Source of the DNA: Steinernema hermaphroditum
Lineage: Eukaryota > Nematoda > Chromadorea > Rhabditida > Steinernematidae
Length of the DNA: 64,000 nt
Direction of reading: 5' to 3'
NCBI GenBank assembly: GCA_030435675.1
Contig: CM059622.1
Location: 9,734,001 to 9,798,000, forward strand
Numbering within the stretch: position 1 is the first letter of the stretch; each line of letters starts with the position of its first letter. A model generated the notes under the pieces. It was not told the DNA's origin, made no database searches, and worked only from the letters and a program-made list of their open reading frames with translations. Below are positions 42,189 through 53,854 of the stretch, piece after piece. Position numbers and translations under genes: made by a program.

Positions 42189-43271
42189 TTACGGTATTGC
42201 CGATTGTCCGGGTGCTGCCGAACGTTTCGAGTGTTTCTTGGCAGCATCGGCGCAGCGTTGCCAGCTCTTGACGTGATTTTCGATGTCGTCGTTGAGATTC
42301 GGCCAATAGACCATCTGTCTGGCCAAGGGTTTCATCCTCTCGGTCCCGGGGTGGTAGCGGTGTAGCTGCTTCAGCATCCGCAGGCGGAGATCGTACGGCA
42401 CAACGACCCTGTCGGCAACCAGCAGACATCCGTTCATGGTGGAGATGACGTGGCGAAGAGCAGAGTAACATCGAAGACGAGTCTTCTTCAGGCGCTCCAG
42501 ACTTCCGTTGTTGAGGTGCTTGAGAACTTGCTGAAGTTCGTCATCCTGGAGAGTTGCTTCGCGGACTTCTTCGGCGGTGATGAGGAGTCCATCCATCCGG
42601 GGCACTTCTGCCACATAGAGGGCGTGCGCAATGACCTTGTCTTCCTCTTCGGTTGGACGTTCGGCGATGAGACGGGAAAGTGCATCGGCTTGTCCGAACG
42701 AGGTGGTGTTGCGGTATTCAATCCGGAAGTCGTAGGCGTTGAGAATCAGGGCCCATCGTTGCAATCTTGCGGCAGTGTACGTCGGGATTCCGGTCTTCGC
42801 TCCTAAGATCTTCAAGAGAGGTTGATGATCCGTCAGCAGAGTGAATCTTCTTCCCAGTAGCATGCGATAGAACTTCTTGACTGCGGTAATCAGCTCCAGT
42901 CCTTCCTTCTCGATTTGGGAGTAATTGCGTTCCGCGGATGTCAGCGAACGGGAGGCGTATTCCACGGCCTTCGCTGTCCCATGTGGCAGTCGGTGAAGAA
43001 GCACACATCGGATTCCGTGTTGAGAGGCGTCGGCAGCAACGACGATTTCCATTTCCGGATTGTAGTGTGTCAGAATCAGATCTGAACACAGGATCGCCTT
43101 AATCTTCTCCACGGCTTCACTTTGGGCTTGTCCAAAGTTCCATTCGGCGTCCTTCTTGAGCAAAACGTCCAGATGATCTCTCAGCAGGTGAAGAATTGGC
43201 ACGAATGGCGCGTAGTACGTGACCATTCCTAAGAACGAGCGGAGTTCGGCGATGTTCTTCGGCAACGGCAT
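42189..43271 (-). pseudogene. Gypsy RT thumb, RNase H and integrase zinc region
   Basis: Begins just after an in-frame TAG. Shows FLGMVTYYAPFVP (RT connection), the RNase H core with VVAADASQHG, IEKEGLEL and LLTDHQPLLK, and the DALSR end of RNase H. An integrase HHCC-like region follows, of which one of the two Cys positions appears lost (QRCADAAKK). Confidence 0.85.
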
Positions 43272-43274
43272 CTT

Positions 43275-45036
43275 CTATATGGATTGTACCTTCGTCGCAT
43301 CAGGTTTTCTTCCGTCCCTGGAGACGATGTGGCCCAAGTATCGTATCTTCTCCATGCCAAACGAGCACTTGTCGATCCGGATTCGGAAGCCGGCTTTCTG
43401 GAGTCGTTCCAAAACTTCAAACAAATTCGTGTCATGTTCTTCGGGCGTTCTTCCGGTGACAATGATGTCGTCACGATGAAGAGGGTGCTGATGTGGTTCC
43501 AACGCTGCGTTCAACCCAGTTGAGAAGTCGGCACAGATTCTCAATTTCCCAGACGGCTTCTTGACGACGACAACAGGCGCGTCCCATTCCGAGTAGTCGA
43601 TCTTCTGGATGACTTCCATCTTCAATAGGCGGTCCAACTCATCGTCCACGGCTGCCATTGCGTGGAATGGCACCGGTCGCGGTCTGCAGAACACGGGCTT
43701 CGCTTCGGTCTTCAATACGAGCTGCGCTTGCGTGGTGGTGCAACATCCTAGCTCAATCTTGTTCAGCGTCGGAAACTTGCCGAGTACGAGCGACAGAAGT
43801 GGGTTCTTCTGGACGATAGCGGCTTGCTTCGCTGAGGCTTGCTTCAGAGAACCGCGGATAGCATCCATCAGTCCTGTCTTGCTCAGCCAATCCGTTCCGA
43901 TGAGGTCGATTCCCTCCTCTTCGTTCCAGACGTTACATCTTCCTTGGTGTTGAGTTCCGTTTCCGATGATGAATTCGCACTGGAAGTTTCCTTTCAGCAG
44001 ATGACGTTGTCCGGAAGCGGTGCGGGCGCGGAAGCTGGGTGCTTCTAATTGTGGAGATCCGATCTTCTTCCAGGTTGACGAAGAGATGATTGAGACTTCT
44101 GCTCCTGTGTCCACCAGGAACTTCACTGGACGCTTGTTGGTGTGAACGGTGAGGTGTTCACAGTTTGCTTCGGCTGTCTCCAGCGAGGAGATCAGCACAC
44201 TGTTGAGAGCCGCTGTGTATTTCTGGGCTCGTTCGCAAAACTCCCGTAGATGCCCTAGTCGATTGCACTTGTTGCAGCGGTTCTTCGGTGCTGGGCAGTT
44301 TCGCGAGTGGTGCTCCTTCTTGCAGTTCCAGCATTCTTGACGTCGATGTTTCGGAGCATTCTTGGTAGTGTTCTTCCCTGACTTCTCAGCCTTGCGCTGA
44401 TTGAAGGATACGGCACATGCGGCGGCTTCGTGCTTCCCGATTTGACGACTGTCCTTCTTGAGTGACTGGACGCGTTCGCATTCCTTCGCCAGGTCCAATA
44501 ACTTGACATCTGGGTTTTTGTTCATTTTCAGCAGGACCGCTTGGCGGTACGGTTCCAGATCCGGTCTATCGAGGCTTGACGCGAACAGCAGGCACTTGAA
44601 TTCATTGACTGTCATGCCTTCGAACTTGAAACGCTCGGCAGCACGATTGACCTTGCCGGCATGGGTTCCAAAGTCGTCTCCCGCTGTTAGACGCATCCTC
44701 AATACGTTGTGGCGCTTGCTGAAGAGTGACTCTTGCGTCACAAACGTCTTCTTGAGTTCTTCCACCAGTTCTGCGAAGGTGAATTGCGTAGGTTTCTTCT
44801 GCAGAACGGCTCCAGCGATGCGGTCATAGGCTTCGGCATCTAGCTTCCGGATGAGGAGACGGACGCGGGCTGCATCGTCCAGGTGCTTCCTCGTCCAATG
44901 TGGGGCTTGATGATGGAGTCGTTGCTTGCTTCTCGAGAAGTGTCTTGAGCACTTCTTGCCGCTGCTGCATCTGCAGTTGCTGCTCTTGCATTTGCTTGAG
45001 CATGGCGGCAAACAATTCCTTTGTTGGTTCGGCCAT
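43275..45036 (-). pseudogene. Gypsy gag, protease and N-terminal RT
   Basis: A short start frame from ATG 45036 (Gln-rich helix) shifts frame near 44880. The main frame then carries the gag capsid-like region and two CCHC-type knuckles (CWNCKKEHHSRNC, CNKCNRLGHLREFC). The aspartic protease (FLVDTGAEVSII) and the RT fingers (VVVKKPSGKLRICADFS) follow. Between the fingers and DDIIVTGRTPEEHD about 70 codons, including most of the palm, are deleted. Ends at a TAG at 43272-43274. Confidence 0.85.
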
Positions 45037-45241
45037 TGTTGCTGTTTGTTGGACCTTGATCGGCGGCTTATACGATCACCGAGCTTATACGATCATCGGT
45101 CGATGTCTCCGTGCTGTGCAGGAATTAGGCTCTTGAATCGTCACCTACACAGCTTCTTGACGGATAGTCAACGCTCGGTTTCGGAAGATGTCGGACTTCA
45201 AAGCAGTAGCGTCGGCCAGTTCTTGGTCCTAGATCGCCAGT

Positions 45242-45520
45242 TGTTGTGATTTGGACTCGACCCGATTGCTAGGCGGGGAGTTTACCCTTGTTCGGGAGAC
45301 CTCAAACTTGGGTAATTAAACCTTTTATAGTCAAACATAAAAACACGACACGTAGCACGCTAACAAAGTAACAGCATAACAGATATGAAAAGGTGACAAC
45401 ACTAGCCTAAAGCGTGATAGGCGATAGCACGCGTCATGCAGGCGTCTACAGACGCTAGACATTCGCGGCGAGACACAGACATTCAAACCAATGGATACGT
45501 CACTAGTTCATATTATAACA
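45242..45520 (-). repeat. 5' LTR (right) of Gypsy element
   Basis: Partner of 39282-39560; followed on the minus strand by AC and the primer-binding site. Confidence 0.92.
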
Positions 45521-45525
45521 CTACC

Positions 45526-45894
45526 GATCATAATCGGTGCAAACCTGCAGATACAAGTTACTGAAGATGTGGTAAGATCGATGTCCTAACGTGTGACATT
45601 TACTACTCAGCCGAGGACGGAAAAACGAGCCGGTTGACACGCCGTGGTCTGACTGATTACCGTATCGAGAGATTGGCAGTTCTTTATATATCTTTTTGGC
45701 TGCAACTTTTTTCAAAGAGTATTTATATATGCGGCGATCAACTTTGGTGGAAGAGATGGCATAAAGCATAAGAACCTCGTTTCACTTCGCGTTCAAAGAC
45801 GCTTCTAATGATGAATATCTGAGCTAACTCTCGGAGTGGCGTTTCACGAAAAGCAATGTGGCAACACTTGGTGCGGCTTGTAGATATCTGTTGC
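45526..45894. other. Non-coding stretch between LTR element and mariner remnant
   Basis: About 370 nt; GTTGACACGCCGTGG (45633) echoes part of the 70-bp block at 46477-46547. No gene. Confidence 0.4.
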
Positions 45895-46470
45895 CCCTTC
45901 ACCGCTGTCCCGACGCGCATCGTCAAAGCCAAAGGTCATGGTCTGGGGAGGGATTTCCGGTTTGGGGAAGACCAAGCTGGTTTTCGTCCCCAAAGGCGTC
46001 AAAATCAACGCGGACACCTACCGGGAGATGATTTTGGAAGGCGCCGTGCTTCCCTGGGACGAGGAGAACGCCGAAAACATCGACTGGAGGCTGCAACAAG
46101 ACTGGGCCCCGGCCCACGGAGCGAGTGGTGCGAGGCCAGCCTCCCGGGCTTCTGGACGAAGAACGTTTGGCCGTCCAATTCCCCTGATTTGAACCCGCTC
46201 GACTACGCAATCTGGGGGATCATGGAGAAGAAGGCGTACGCTATCAAGCACAAGTCCATCGACTCCCTGAAACGCGCTCTGGAGAAGGCCTGGGAAGCAA
46301 TCGCCCCAGAAATGATCGCGGCCATTTTGAAGAATTTCCGGAAACGTTTGGGCGCTTGCATTGCCGCAGAAGGAAGTCATTTTGAATGCGATTGATTGTA
46401 TCTTGTTTAGAATTTTCTGTGCGTTCTGTGAAAAGTCGTGAGTGAGTATTTATGGGACACCCTGTATATA
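45895..46470 (+). pseudogene. mariner transposase remnant with right TIR
   Basis: C-terminal half of a mariner-type transposase in two frames: VMVWGGISGLGKTKLVF then QQDWAPAHGA (second catalytic Asp), and after a frameshift near 46115 NSPDLNPLDYAIWG (third catalytic Asp, mariner-type D). A helix and a stop at 46395 follow. The right end at about 46450-46468 reads TATGGGACACCCTGTATA, a typical mariner terminal inverted repeat. The 5' half and left TIR are missing. Confidence 0.82.
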
Positions 46471-46476
46471 CCCACA

Positions 46477-46547
46477 GAGCGGTCTGGTCCCGCCATGAAG
46501 CGGCGGACGCTTTCGTGAACCAATTTCCCTTATGCTGACACGCCGTG
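46477..46547 (+). promoter_or_regulatory. 70-bp block shared with the ARMC1 upstream region
   Basis: See 28532-28601. Lies about 170 nt upstream of the UTP4 ATG and just after the mariner end; same orientation to its gene as the ARMC1 copy. Confidence 0.55.
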
Positions 46548-46717
46548 GAAACGGTAGGGGGACAAACGTCGTATATTTCCAACAGTCGTCTTCCGTGCAG
46601 GAGTTCACAAGTAGATTTCCTTCGACTCGATTGTCTCTTGTTTTCTTCTTGATCGCGGGTGATTTTGAAGTTGTGGGCTCTTTTTGGTTTCGGTATCATG
46701 TTGACGTTCTTTTTCAG

Positions 46718-49180
46718 ATGGAAGAAAACCTGGTGGTGGAGGAGTGCGGGTTGTATCGAGCCCATGGGTTCACCACGGGCGCTATGGCCATCTCTGAGAA
46801 GCTTGGGAAACTATCCGTTGTTCGTAAACTGGACAGCGTATCTAAGTAAGCGTTCTTCTTTGATGACATTTGTTTACCGAATATCTAAATTAGGAAAAAG
46901 ATCGCCCTGAACATTCTGGAGTTCTGGAACGTATTCGAATGTCCCAATATTTTTCTCGAACGTCAGATTCCTTTTGACGGCATTTCGATCGAAGCTGTAA
47001 CGTGGAAAAGCGACCTCGTTTTCTGTGCCTGTACTGACGGGTCCGTATACATCGTTTCTCCTTACCTCAGCAAGAAGCAGGTAAACTATACTTTACTATG
47101 CGCAGAGCACTTATTTGGACTTTCTCTGATTTCAGCGCGTTCAAGTGTGTCCTTCTGCTTTGTGGTGTTGCACGTCCTCGCCCCACTCGGAAGAAGTGTT
47201 TTTTGGATCAGATTCAGGATTCGTTTTCGCCATTGGCTTCAATGAGGACAACGTGCCCATTGCACGACGCGTCCTCCATGTTGGCATGGATCACCGCATT
47301 ATGTCCATTGCGTGCAGTTTCAAGAATAATGGACTCAAACTCGCTGTTGGAATGGTTGATCGCATTGAGATCCACAGTATCGTTAGCGCTGGCGCCGTCC
47401 CTCTGGATCCTATTCACATCGATATTCCCCGACAGAACGAAAAGAAGGCCACAATAGTGTGGACTCTACATTTTCTGTAACCTTTTGTCGTTATTTAACG
47501 ATCTTTGACGCTCCCAATTGTAGAAACAACCATGTGTTGATCAGCGGTGACTCTCAAGGAAAAGTAACGTTCTGGAACTCTAACAATGGAGCTTCTTACA
47601 AGGTGCGTGTGTGTCTTGAGCTACATTTATTTTTGCTTTTTAGATTATACCCTCTCATCAAGCTGATATATTGTGCCTTGCGGTTGGGAACAATGATACA
47701 ATATTTGTGTCAGGTGTTGATCACCGTATTCAAGCGATAAGTGGCTTAACAGGCGGAGAGGTACCTTTCCAACAATTTATCGTGCTGGAATTTCTTTTAA
47801 TTTTTCAGAAACAGTTTGACTGGTCAACTGTAGGACAGCGGCTCATCCATGAAATCGATGTTCGTTCCATGGCAACATACGGAATGTGGCTGATTTCTGG
47901 TGGAGCGGAGCACCACCTGACTCTTTCCAATCCACACATCAATGTGCAAACGCCACCCACAGTAAGACTAGCATGCGTGACGTTTATTCCGTTTTTAACT
48001 TCCAGAGCAAATACTCTGTACCCAGGCACGGCAATTTCATGTTGTTCACTCATCCTCAATATGTAGAGATATGGAATCGTGGAACAAGTGGCGTCCAGTC
48101 CAAGCACAGCAGTAACAGAGTGCCGCTCTCGGCAGGACCCACAAAGCTCGCTCAACTTTACCTTCCTAAATCCGGGTAAGTGGCTAAGTGCTTTTAAGGG
48201 CTAACCGTGTGCACCATATTTTCCAGATTCATCACATCAGCAGTGATGTCGGAAAGCGGACGCTTCGTCGCTGTGGCTGGTGCTGACTCAATGTTGATCT
48301 ACGAAGTAAATTTGTCGAAGGATAGGGGGAAGGCGAAAAAAACGACAACCGAGCCGGTTAAAGTCTGCACCACCGTTCCTGACGTATCTGTTACGGCAAT
48401 GTACATGACATCTAAATTTTGCTACTACGCTTCCGGCGATTTTGACATTAGAAGATTTATGTTTGCGTCCAAGAAGAGAACTACGCTTGTCGAGTCCCGT
48501 GAGTTCGCAGATTTTTTACAATGTATGGTGTAACTCTCTTTTAGAGGGAAGCAGTGTTCTGAGGACCTTAGTGGTCTCCATTGACGACACCGTTGCGGTG
48601 GCACTAAACTGCCGTTCCCAACTTATTCTCTTTGGAAATTTATATACCGCCAAGTCCGAAGATGCCGAATCAAAGATTCCAACTTACCGATCTATCGACT
48701 TGAACACAGTTCCCATCGACTGCCGTTTCCTCACAAATGACGTTAAAAGTGTCATTGTCCTGAATGCTAGTTCCAAATTTTCACTTACGTGCGTTGATTT
48801 GGCTACTGGCGCTCAAATCGGATCTGCCTTAACCGCGAATGGACTTTTCCCGTCAAAAGATCAGAAGATTAGGGATATGGTTGTGGCATTCAGTGATATA
48901 TCGCCCGATAACCAAACGATCGTTACTTCGTCAAGTGGGGGCTACGTAATCATTTCCGATTTGCTCCAGGTAGGAGTTCCGTCCGAGGGTAAACTGAAGT
49001 ATGCTTTTTTTGCAGAAGGAGCGGACGGTACTGTACGAACCCACCCAGTCAAAGTATCGCAGCAAATGTCCCGCAAGACCGTTCTGGGTGAATAAATCAA
49101 CGGCTATGTTGTGTTCCGCAAGACCGCTATCACTCCCAACTCAAGCGCCGTTTAAGGTGGTTCGTTACGACCGTAATTAG
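46718..49180 (+). CDS. UTP4: U3 snoRNP protein UTP4 (cirhin)
   Basis: Ten exons: 46718-46845, 46894-47080, 47136-47476, 47524-47602, 47644-47760, 47809-47961, 48006-48175, 48227-48498, 48545-48969, 49016-49180; 678 residues (human 686). UTP4 is a tandem-WD40 subunit of the t-UTP/UTP-A complex that starts 18S pre-rRNA processing in the nucleolus. Family landmarks: IVWTLHFLNNHVLISGDSQG, SMATYGMWLISGGAEHHLTL and FITSAVMSESGRFVAVAGAD, in the order of the human protein. The ATG directly follows a TTTTTCAG acceptor. The last exon is read by splicing (intron 48970-49015); its C-terminal 40 residues match the family only weakly and the true end could differ. Confidence 0.88.
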
Positions 49181-50086
49181 CAAGGAGAAACTGGGAGACG
49201 TTGTTATGTTGTTGTTATTGTTGTTTAATACCGTCTAATGTTGTTGATTACTTGTTGTTCCCAATGAAAAATTGTTGGACTCCGTGGGGCTGTTGGAAGC
49301 TGCTTGCACGGGCACGAGCGTTTAGCATCGCTTTTGAAGATCTTACATTAATCTTACGTTCGTTATGATTGTGTGCATCTCGTGATCTCTGGTCTACGTC
49401 TGCATCACTGTCTAGTTGTCTGTATGTCTCGTGCCAGCGCAAAAATGCAGTCACGACCTAATGAAGAGACGGCAGCGGGTCGGTCGGTCATCGCTGTGTG
49501 AGGTTTCTCCAAGTGGGAGTGGCTAGTCGACCAGCGGAATAGTGCTCAACGACCCTCCCACCCGACTCGAGCAAATTTTCGTGTTGGGAGTGGTGCAATG
49601 CGAAAGACAGTTGTAACGTTGCCAGTTTTCCCTTGGTGGCGCGCTCTGATCGCGCGTATTGTTTCGCGAGGCAAGGTTCTGGCTAGAAATTTGTATACCA
49701 TCGCGGTTGTTCCATCGAAAGGTGCTGAATAACGCGGGAGTTTGCAACTTCGGCGTCAGTAAGACTACTTCCGCGCCATAGATTACTTCTTACTGTATAC
49801 GCTTCAAAGAAATACGCAAAAGAGGATCAATTAATTATGTACGCACACTATATTGTGGTGCGGAGTTCACTCACATAGTGCAAAATGCTCAATCGAAACA
49901 AAATGGGCGTGTAATATATAGTTTGAAGAGTCACAACGGCTCTGAAATTGCAAGGCACTGTTATGAAATCACACAGCATGCAAAAGGAGTGAATAAGTTT
50001 AAATCAAAAAAGAACAGGAGCGTCTGTCGTGTTTTTTTATCTTTTGAAACTGCTGTTTAACATTGACACGATTGCTTTGCAGATAA
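49181..50086. other. Intergenic, UTP4 3' side to TAF4 5' side
   Basis: About 900 nt without a convincing coding frame. A TTGTTGTTATTGTTGTT stretch lies at about 49208, within the likely UTP4 3' UTR. The TTTGCAG acceptor at 50082 ends 4 nt before the TAF4 ATG. Confidence 0.45.
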
Positions 50087-52462
50087 ATGAATGGACCTGA
50101 TAGAATTCCTGCTCAAAATCAACAGAATCTGCCAAAGTTCCGGATCGTCCCAGGGCGTCCTTTAGCCGATTCCTCGCGACCGGCATCGCGCACAAACTCA
50201 TGGAATAGTAATTCTAACAGCCAGGATGGGTCGCTTCTTGTGCAAAGTCGACCTTCTTCTTTTCCCGTAAGTATCAGCGTAGATCATAGTTTTAGAATCT
50301 ACTTAATTCTGGTTTAGTCAGAAAACTCTACTGCCACCACATCCCAAGTGCCTTCTCAAAATATCTCTTTCGCAAGCATAAAAGAAGAACTTCCCTATTA
50401 TTCTAGTCCATCGCCGTCTCAACTTCAACCCCAGTCAATCGAAGATGACATAGGCGGTGCTGTCAGATACGGAGTTCCTTCGACCTCTTCCGCCGCCGTC
50501 CTTACCGTAAACATGAACGGCAGTGTCAGCCAAGCTCAACCAATGGCAGTGTCGTCAGGGTCAATGAACGGCAATGTGCCTTCAATGACGTCTACCGTAC
50601 CGCCGGGACAGATGCAAGCGTCTGGAGTGCCTAACGGGATGAAGCAGATTCATATTCAGCACCAGTACATTCCATCACACCAGCAGCAGATTTCGGCGGT
50701 CGGCGGACCAGTTCCACATGGAACTATGCAACAGCACATGACTGCAGCTGCCTCTGGAAATGTGCCTAGTCGCCCACCAAGTGAGATCCACAGTCAACTT
50801 CAGCAACACTCTATTCCTGCCATGCAATCTGATGTTCAAGCAACTACAAAGTGTGCTCGCTTCTTCAGAACGCTGATACAACTTTCGAACCAGCCTGATC
50901 ACCAACAGAATGCGGAATCAGTCACCAACTTAGTGAGGGTAAGTATACCGCTCAGTGCAATAATACAGTATTTCTTTTTAGGAAGTTATTGTGGGGGAAA
51001 TACGCGTTGAACAGTTCACGTCAAGATTGCAGCAGGCTCTCGGGTCGAAGGCTCAACCTCACTTGAAACCGTTTCTGGAGAAGACTTTACCAGCTCTCCG
51101 AGAGCGAATGCAGCAGAGCGAACTGATTTTGGAAGGCATTAATTTGAATCACATAGCTGGCATTAGACCACTGAGTGATCATTCGGGATCGACCTTCTCT
51201 TCCCCGGAGAGCATGCCTGGATCTGTCAGCAATGGTCAGAAGATCGTCGCGCAATCAAGAACAGCCGCCTGTGGAATGCCAGGAAATGTGCAGTTTGTCC
51301 AACATCAACCAGCCACTCATTTAATAGTAGGACATTCTTCTGTGTGACAACATTTAAAGCTGGGTTTCTAGAAAACCGATGGATCTGGACAGATTGTGCA
51401 AAGAATACAATCTGTTGGTGTGAATGGAACACTCTCTCCTGCATCTGCCCTAAGCACTCCTCCTCCTAACTGTGTTAGTGGATCTTCGCTCCCAGGGGTG
51501 AAGATGGAACCCGCAGAACCAGCTACTCCTGCTTCTATTTCAAGTCATAACGAAGAGCTTGTAGCACCGGCATCATGCGCTCCTGGTCCACCCATAGCTT
51601 CTTCGCAACTAGCGCCTCAAACTTCGACTGCCACTTGTGCTCCCGCAGCTTCCGGTCCTCCTCCCGAACAGATCCAGACGAAACCTTTCACTAATTACCA
51701 AATGCTCAACCAGTACAGAGTTCTCGCGTTCGATGTGCTCCTCAGCAGAATCCGACACGCTATGCCTGAAGCCGTTCACGGAACCTCCAATGGAGTCGGC
51801 CAGTCTGTGTTGCCTGCAGATGATCACGCTTTGACGTTGTTGGCGCAGGCCGCTGAATATCGCCTTCGCAAAGTGTTAACGCACCTCTCAACCACGGCCG
51901 AACATCGTTCTGAACAGCTTCGCTCAAATTCAAACTACAGGCAACTCGACGACCATCGGAGACAGCTGAAGTTTATGGAGGAAATGGACAAGCTGGAGCA
52001 CGAGCGACGGGAGAATCGCGAGAAAGAGGCACTGATCCGAATGTCCAAAAGCAAAGGAAAAGACAAAGATACGTTAGAAAAAGCAAAACAAGTGAGTATT
52101 TGTGAAGCCCGGTCAACACTGTCGACATTCTCTGATTTCAGATTCAGCATGCCGATCAGATGGCAGCGAGGAATCGCGACGCGAACGCCGCTGCGATGGC
52201 AGCGCTTTCGGGAACGAAGAAACGAAGGCTGGAAGATCCCCTTGACCAGTCGATCGGCCATGGAATTTCCATGTCTCTGCCAGTATGGCACCGTGTTTGA
52301 GAACTGTTATGTAACAATGATTTTTAGACGAATCGGCCTCGTACTAAACGTGTTCTAACCAAAGATTTTATGCTTGTTCTGAGCCAGGACAAGTTTATGA
52401 AGGATTCGGAGCTAAGACTGAGGTTGCTGTATACGAGCAGTGCGAAAGAACAATCTCTGTGA
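50087..52462 (+). CDS. TAF4: TFIID subunit TAF4
   Basis: Six exons: 50087-50266, 50318-50938, 50982-51326, 51372-52091, 52142-52282, 52328-52462; 713 residues (human TAF4 1085). TAF4 pairs with TAF12 through a histone-fold region and recruits activators via its TAFH domain. The N-terminal 230 residues are Ser/Gln/Met/Pro-rich. The TAFH domain spans about residues 235-330 (CARFFRTLIQLSNQPDHQ across intron 2 to FLEKTLPALRERMQQ). A second disordered region with Ser/Pro/Thr follows, then the C-terminal TAF4 homology region with a long charged helix (QLKFMEEMDKLEHERRENRE) and a last helix found only by splicing 52283-52327 (ELRLRLLY). Introns 43-51 nt. Confidence 0.93.
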
Positions 52463-52791
52463 TTACCCTGTGCTTTCCATAGTTTCGATCTATATATATA
52501 ACTATATATAAAACAAATACATGAATACTAGGCATTTTTCGGTAGATTATGCTATGTCTTTGCATCTTGTCGGTACGGATCCGCAGCTTGTTCCTTTGTA
52601 TTATGTCCGGTGGTGAGATCCACATTGTTCAGGTCTACGGTAGAGGAATATGCAGTGCCCGCTCATCACGGAATCGCGGTGAGAAATGTCGAGCGAGGCT
52701 AGATGGCCTCTCCTAGCGCGGGTGAATTTTTTTTTGCGCGCAGTTCAATATATTTATTGCGATGGTAATTTGTTCGTTTCAGATAGTCGAC
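52463..52791. other. Intergenic between TAF4 and SRRM1-like
   Basis: About 330 nt with a TATATATAACTATATATAAA tract at 52491-52510. A GTGAAT donor-like site and a GTTTCAG acceptor (52776-52782) could frame a 5' UTR intron. No gene. Confidence 0.45.
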
Positions 52792-53748
52792 ATGGGTGAT
52801 GCAGGATTCTATCGCGGTACGAACTCGGACCAGGACATCCGGTTCACTGACAAAGAGAAGAAGCTGCTAAAGTCCATGAAGTTCGAAAATAACTTGGAAG
52901 CCAAGGTGAGGCATCTTCGGAAGTCCAATTTCTAATCCATATTATTGCAGGTTGACTTGCAGCGTGTCAATATCGAGGTTATCAAACCATGGATCACAGC
53001 CCGTTTGAATGAACTGCTCGGAGTTGAGGACGAAGTTCTGGTGGAGTACGTCTTTTCACTGCTGGAAGACCAAAATTTGAACCCGAAGATCATGCAGATC
53101 AACCTGACAGGGTTTTTGAACGCTCGTCGTTCGCGTGAATTTATGGGAGAGCTATGGGAACTCTTGAATGAAGCTCAGCAGACCGATGATGGGATCCCTC
53201 CTAGCATCCTCGAAAAGAAGATGAAGGAAATGAAGCAGAGCGGGGCCGTAAAGACAGAAATTAAAACGGAACCTGAAGACTGCGATTGGAAGAACCGGTA
53301 CGATTCGCTGACTGGGGGGCGATATGGAACAACGTCATCATCGAGTCGTCCAGAAGAAGGCCGTCGTTACCGTGATCGTGGAGATGATGAACGCTTCCGT
53401 GATCGCCGTATTAATGAACCTCGAAGCCGCGACCGTCACGCCGACGATGACCGTGACAAGGCGAGAAGACGCGACCGGGATCGCCGAGACCGCTCCCGAA
53501 CGAAATCTCGCTCTCCCGCTAGGCGCCGCAGACGTGAATCTCGTTCGCCTCAGGCTTCTCGCTCCCACCGTCGCAGATCGGCTTCTCCTGACCGCGCCAC
53601 AGATTCTCGTGATAAACGGCGCCGCAATGAAGATCGCAAGGAACGTCGTCATTCGCGTTCTCCCCGTCGTGACTCATCTGTGGATCGTCATCGGAATGAC
53701 AAGCACAAGAAGGACAAACAGAGCAGACGCGACAAAGATCGCGACTGA
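52792..53748 (+). CDS. SRRM1: SRRM1-like PWI/RS splicing coactivator
   Basis: Two exons, 52792-52905 and 52951-53748; 303 residues, short compared with human SRRM1 (904) and near the size of minimal PWI-RS proteins. Residues about 30-120 form the PWI domain that binds nucleic acid (VIKPWITARLNELLG, MQINLTGFLNARRSREFMGE). After residue 165 the protein is almost wholly Arg/Asp/Ser (RS/RD repeats). SRRM1 bridges SR proteins bound at exonic enhancers with the core spliceosome and the exon junction complex. The ATG lies 9 nt after a TTTCAG acceptor. The stop is 106 nt from that of the convergent ferredoxin gene. Confidence 0.9.
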
Positions 53749-53854
53749 AATATCAATTCACGTTGTTGTAAGTTATCATGTGTCGTGTTCAAGTAAATAC
53801 ACGGGGACGAAAGTCATCTTTATACGATAAAACCTCTATTTTGGTCAACAATGT

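Larger units (their letters stand above)
39282..45520 (-). mobile_element. Ty3/Gypsy LTR retrotransposon, degenerate, 6.2 kb
   Basis: LTRs of 279 bp (39282-39560 and 45242-45520) start TG and end CA. The whole is flanked by a perfect 5-bp duplication CTACC (39277-39281 and 45521-45525). Transcription is on the minus strand. A primer-binding site starting TGGCGATCTAGG follows the right LTR after 2 nt, and a purine-rich tract TTGGGGGAGG precedes the left LTR. Domain order gag, protease, RT, RNase H, integrase is the Ty3/Gypsy order. No envelope-like frame is present. The interior carries stops, frameshifts, an RT deletion and a ~1.6-kb insertion in the integrase. Confidence 0.92.

Noticed and set aside
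5572..52462. Functional clustering of TFIID genes (TAF5 and TAF4 in one window)
   Set aside because: They are 43 kb apart, on opposite strands and separated by repeat islands; chance is sufficient.
53324..53830. Second frame across the RS region of the SRRM1-like gene
   Set aside because: Arg/Ser/Asp codon repeats open all frames; the RS frame continues the PWI domain and is the real one.
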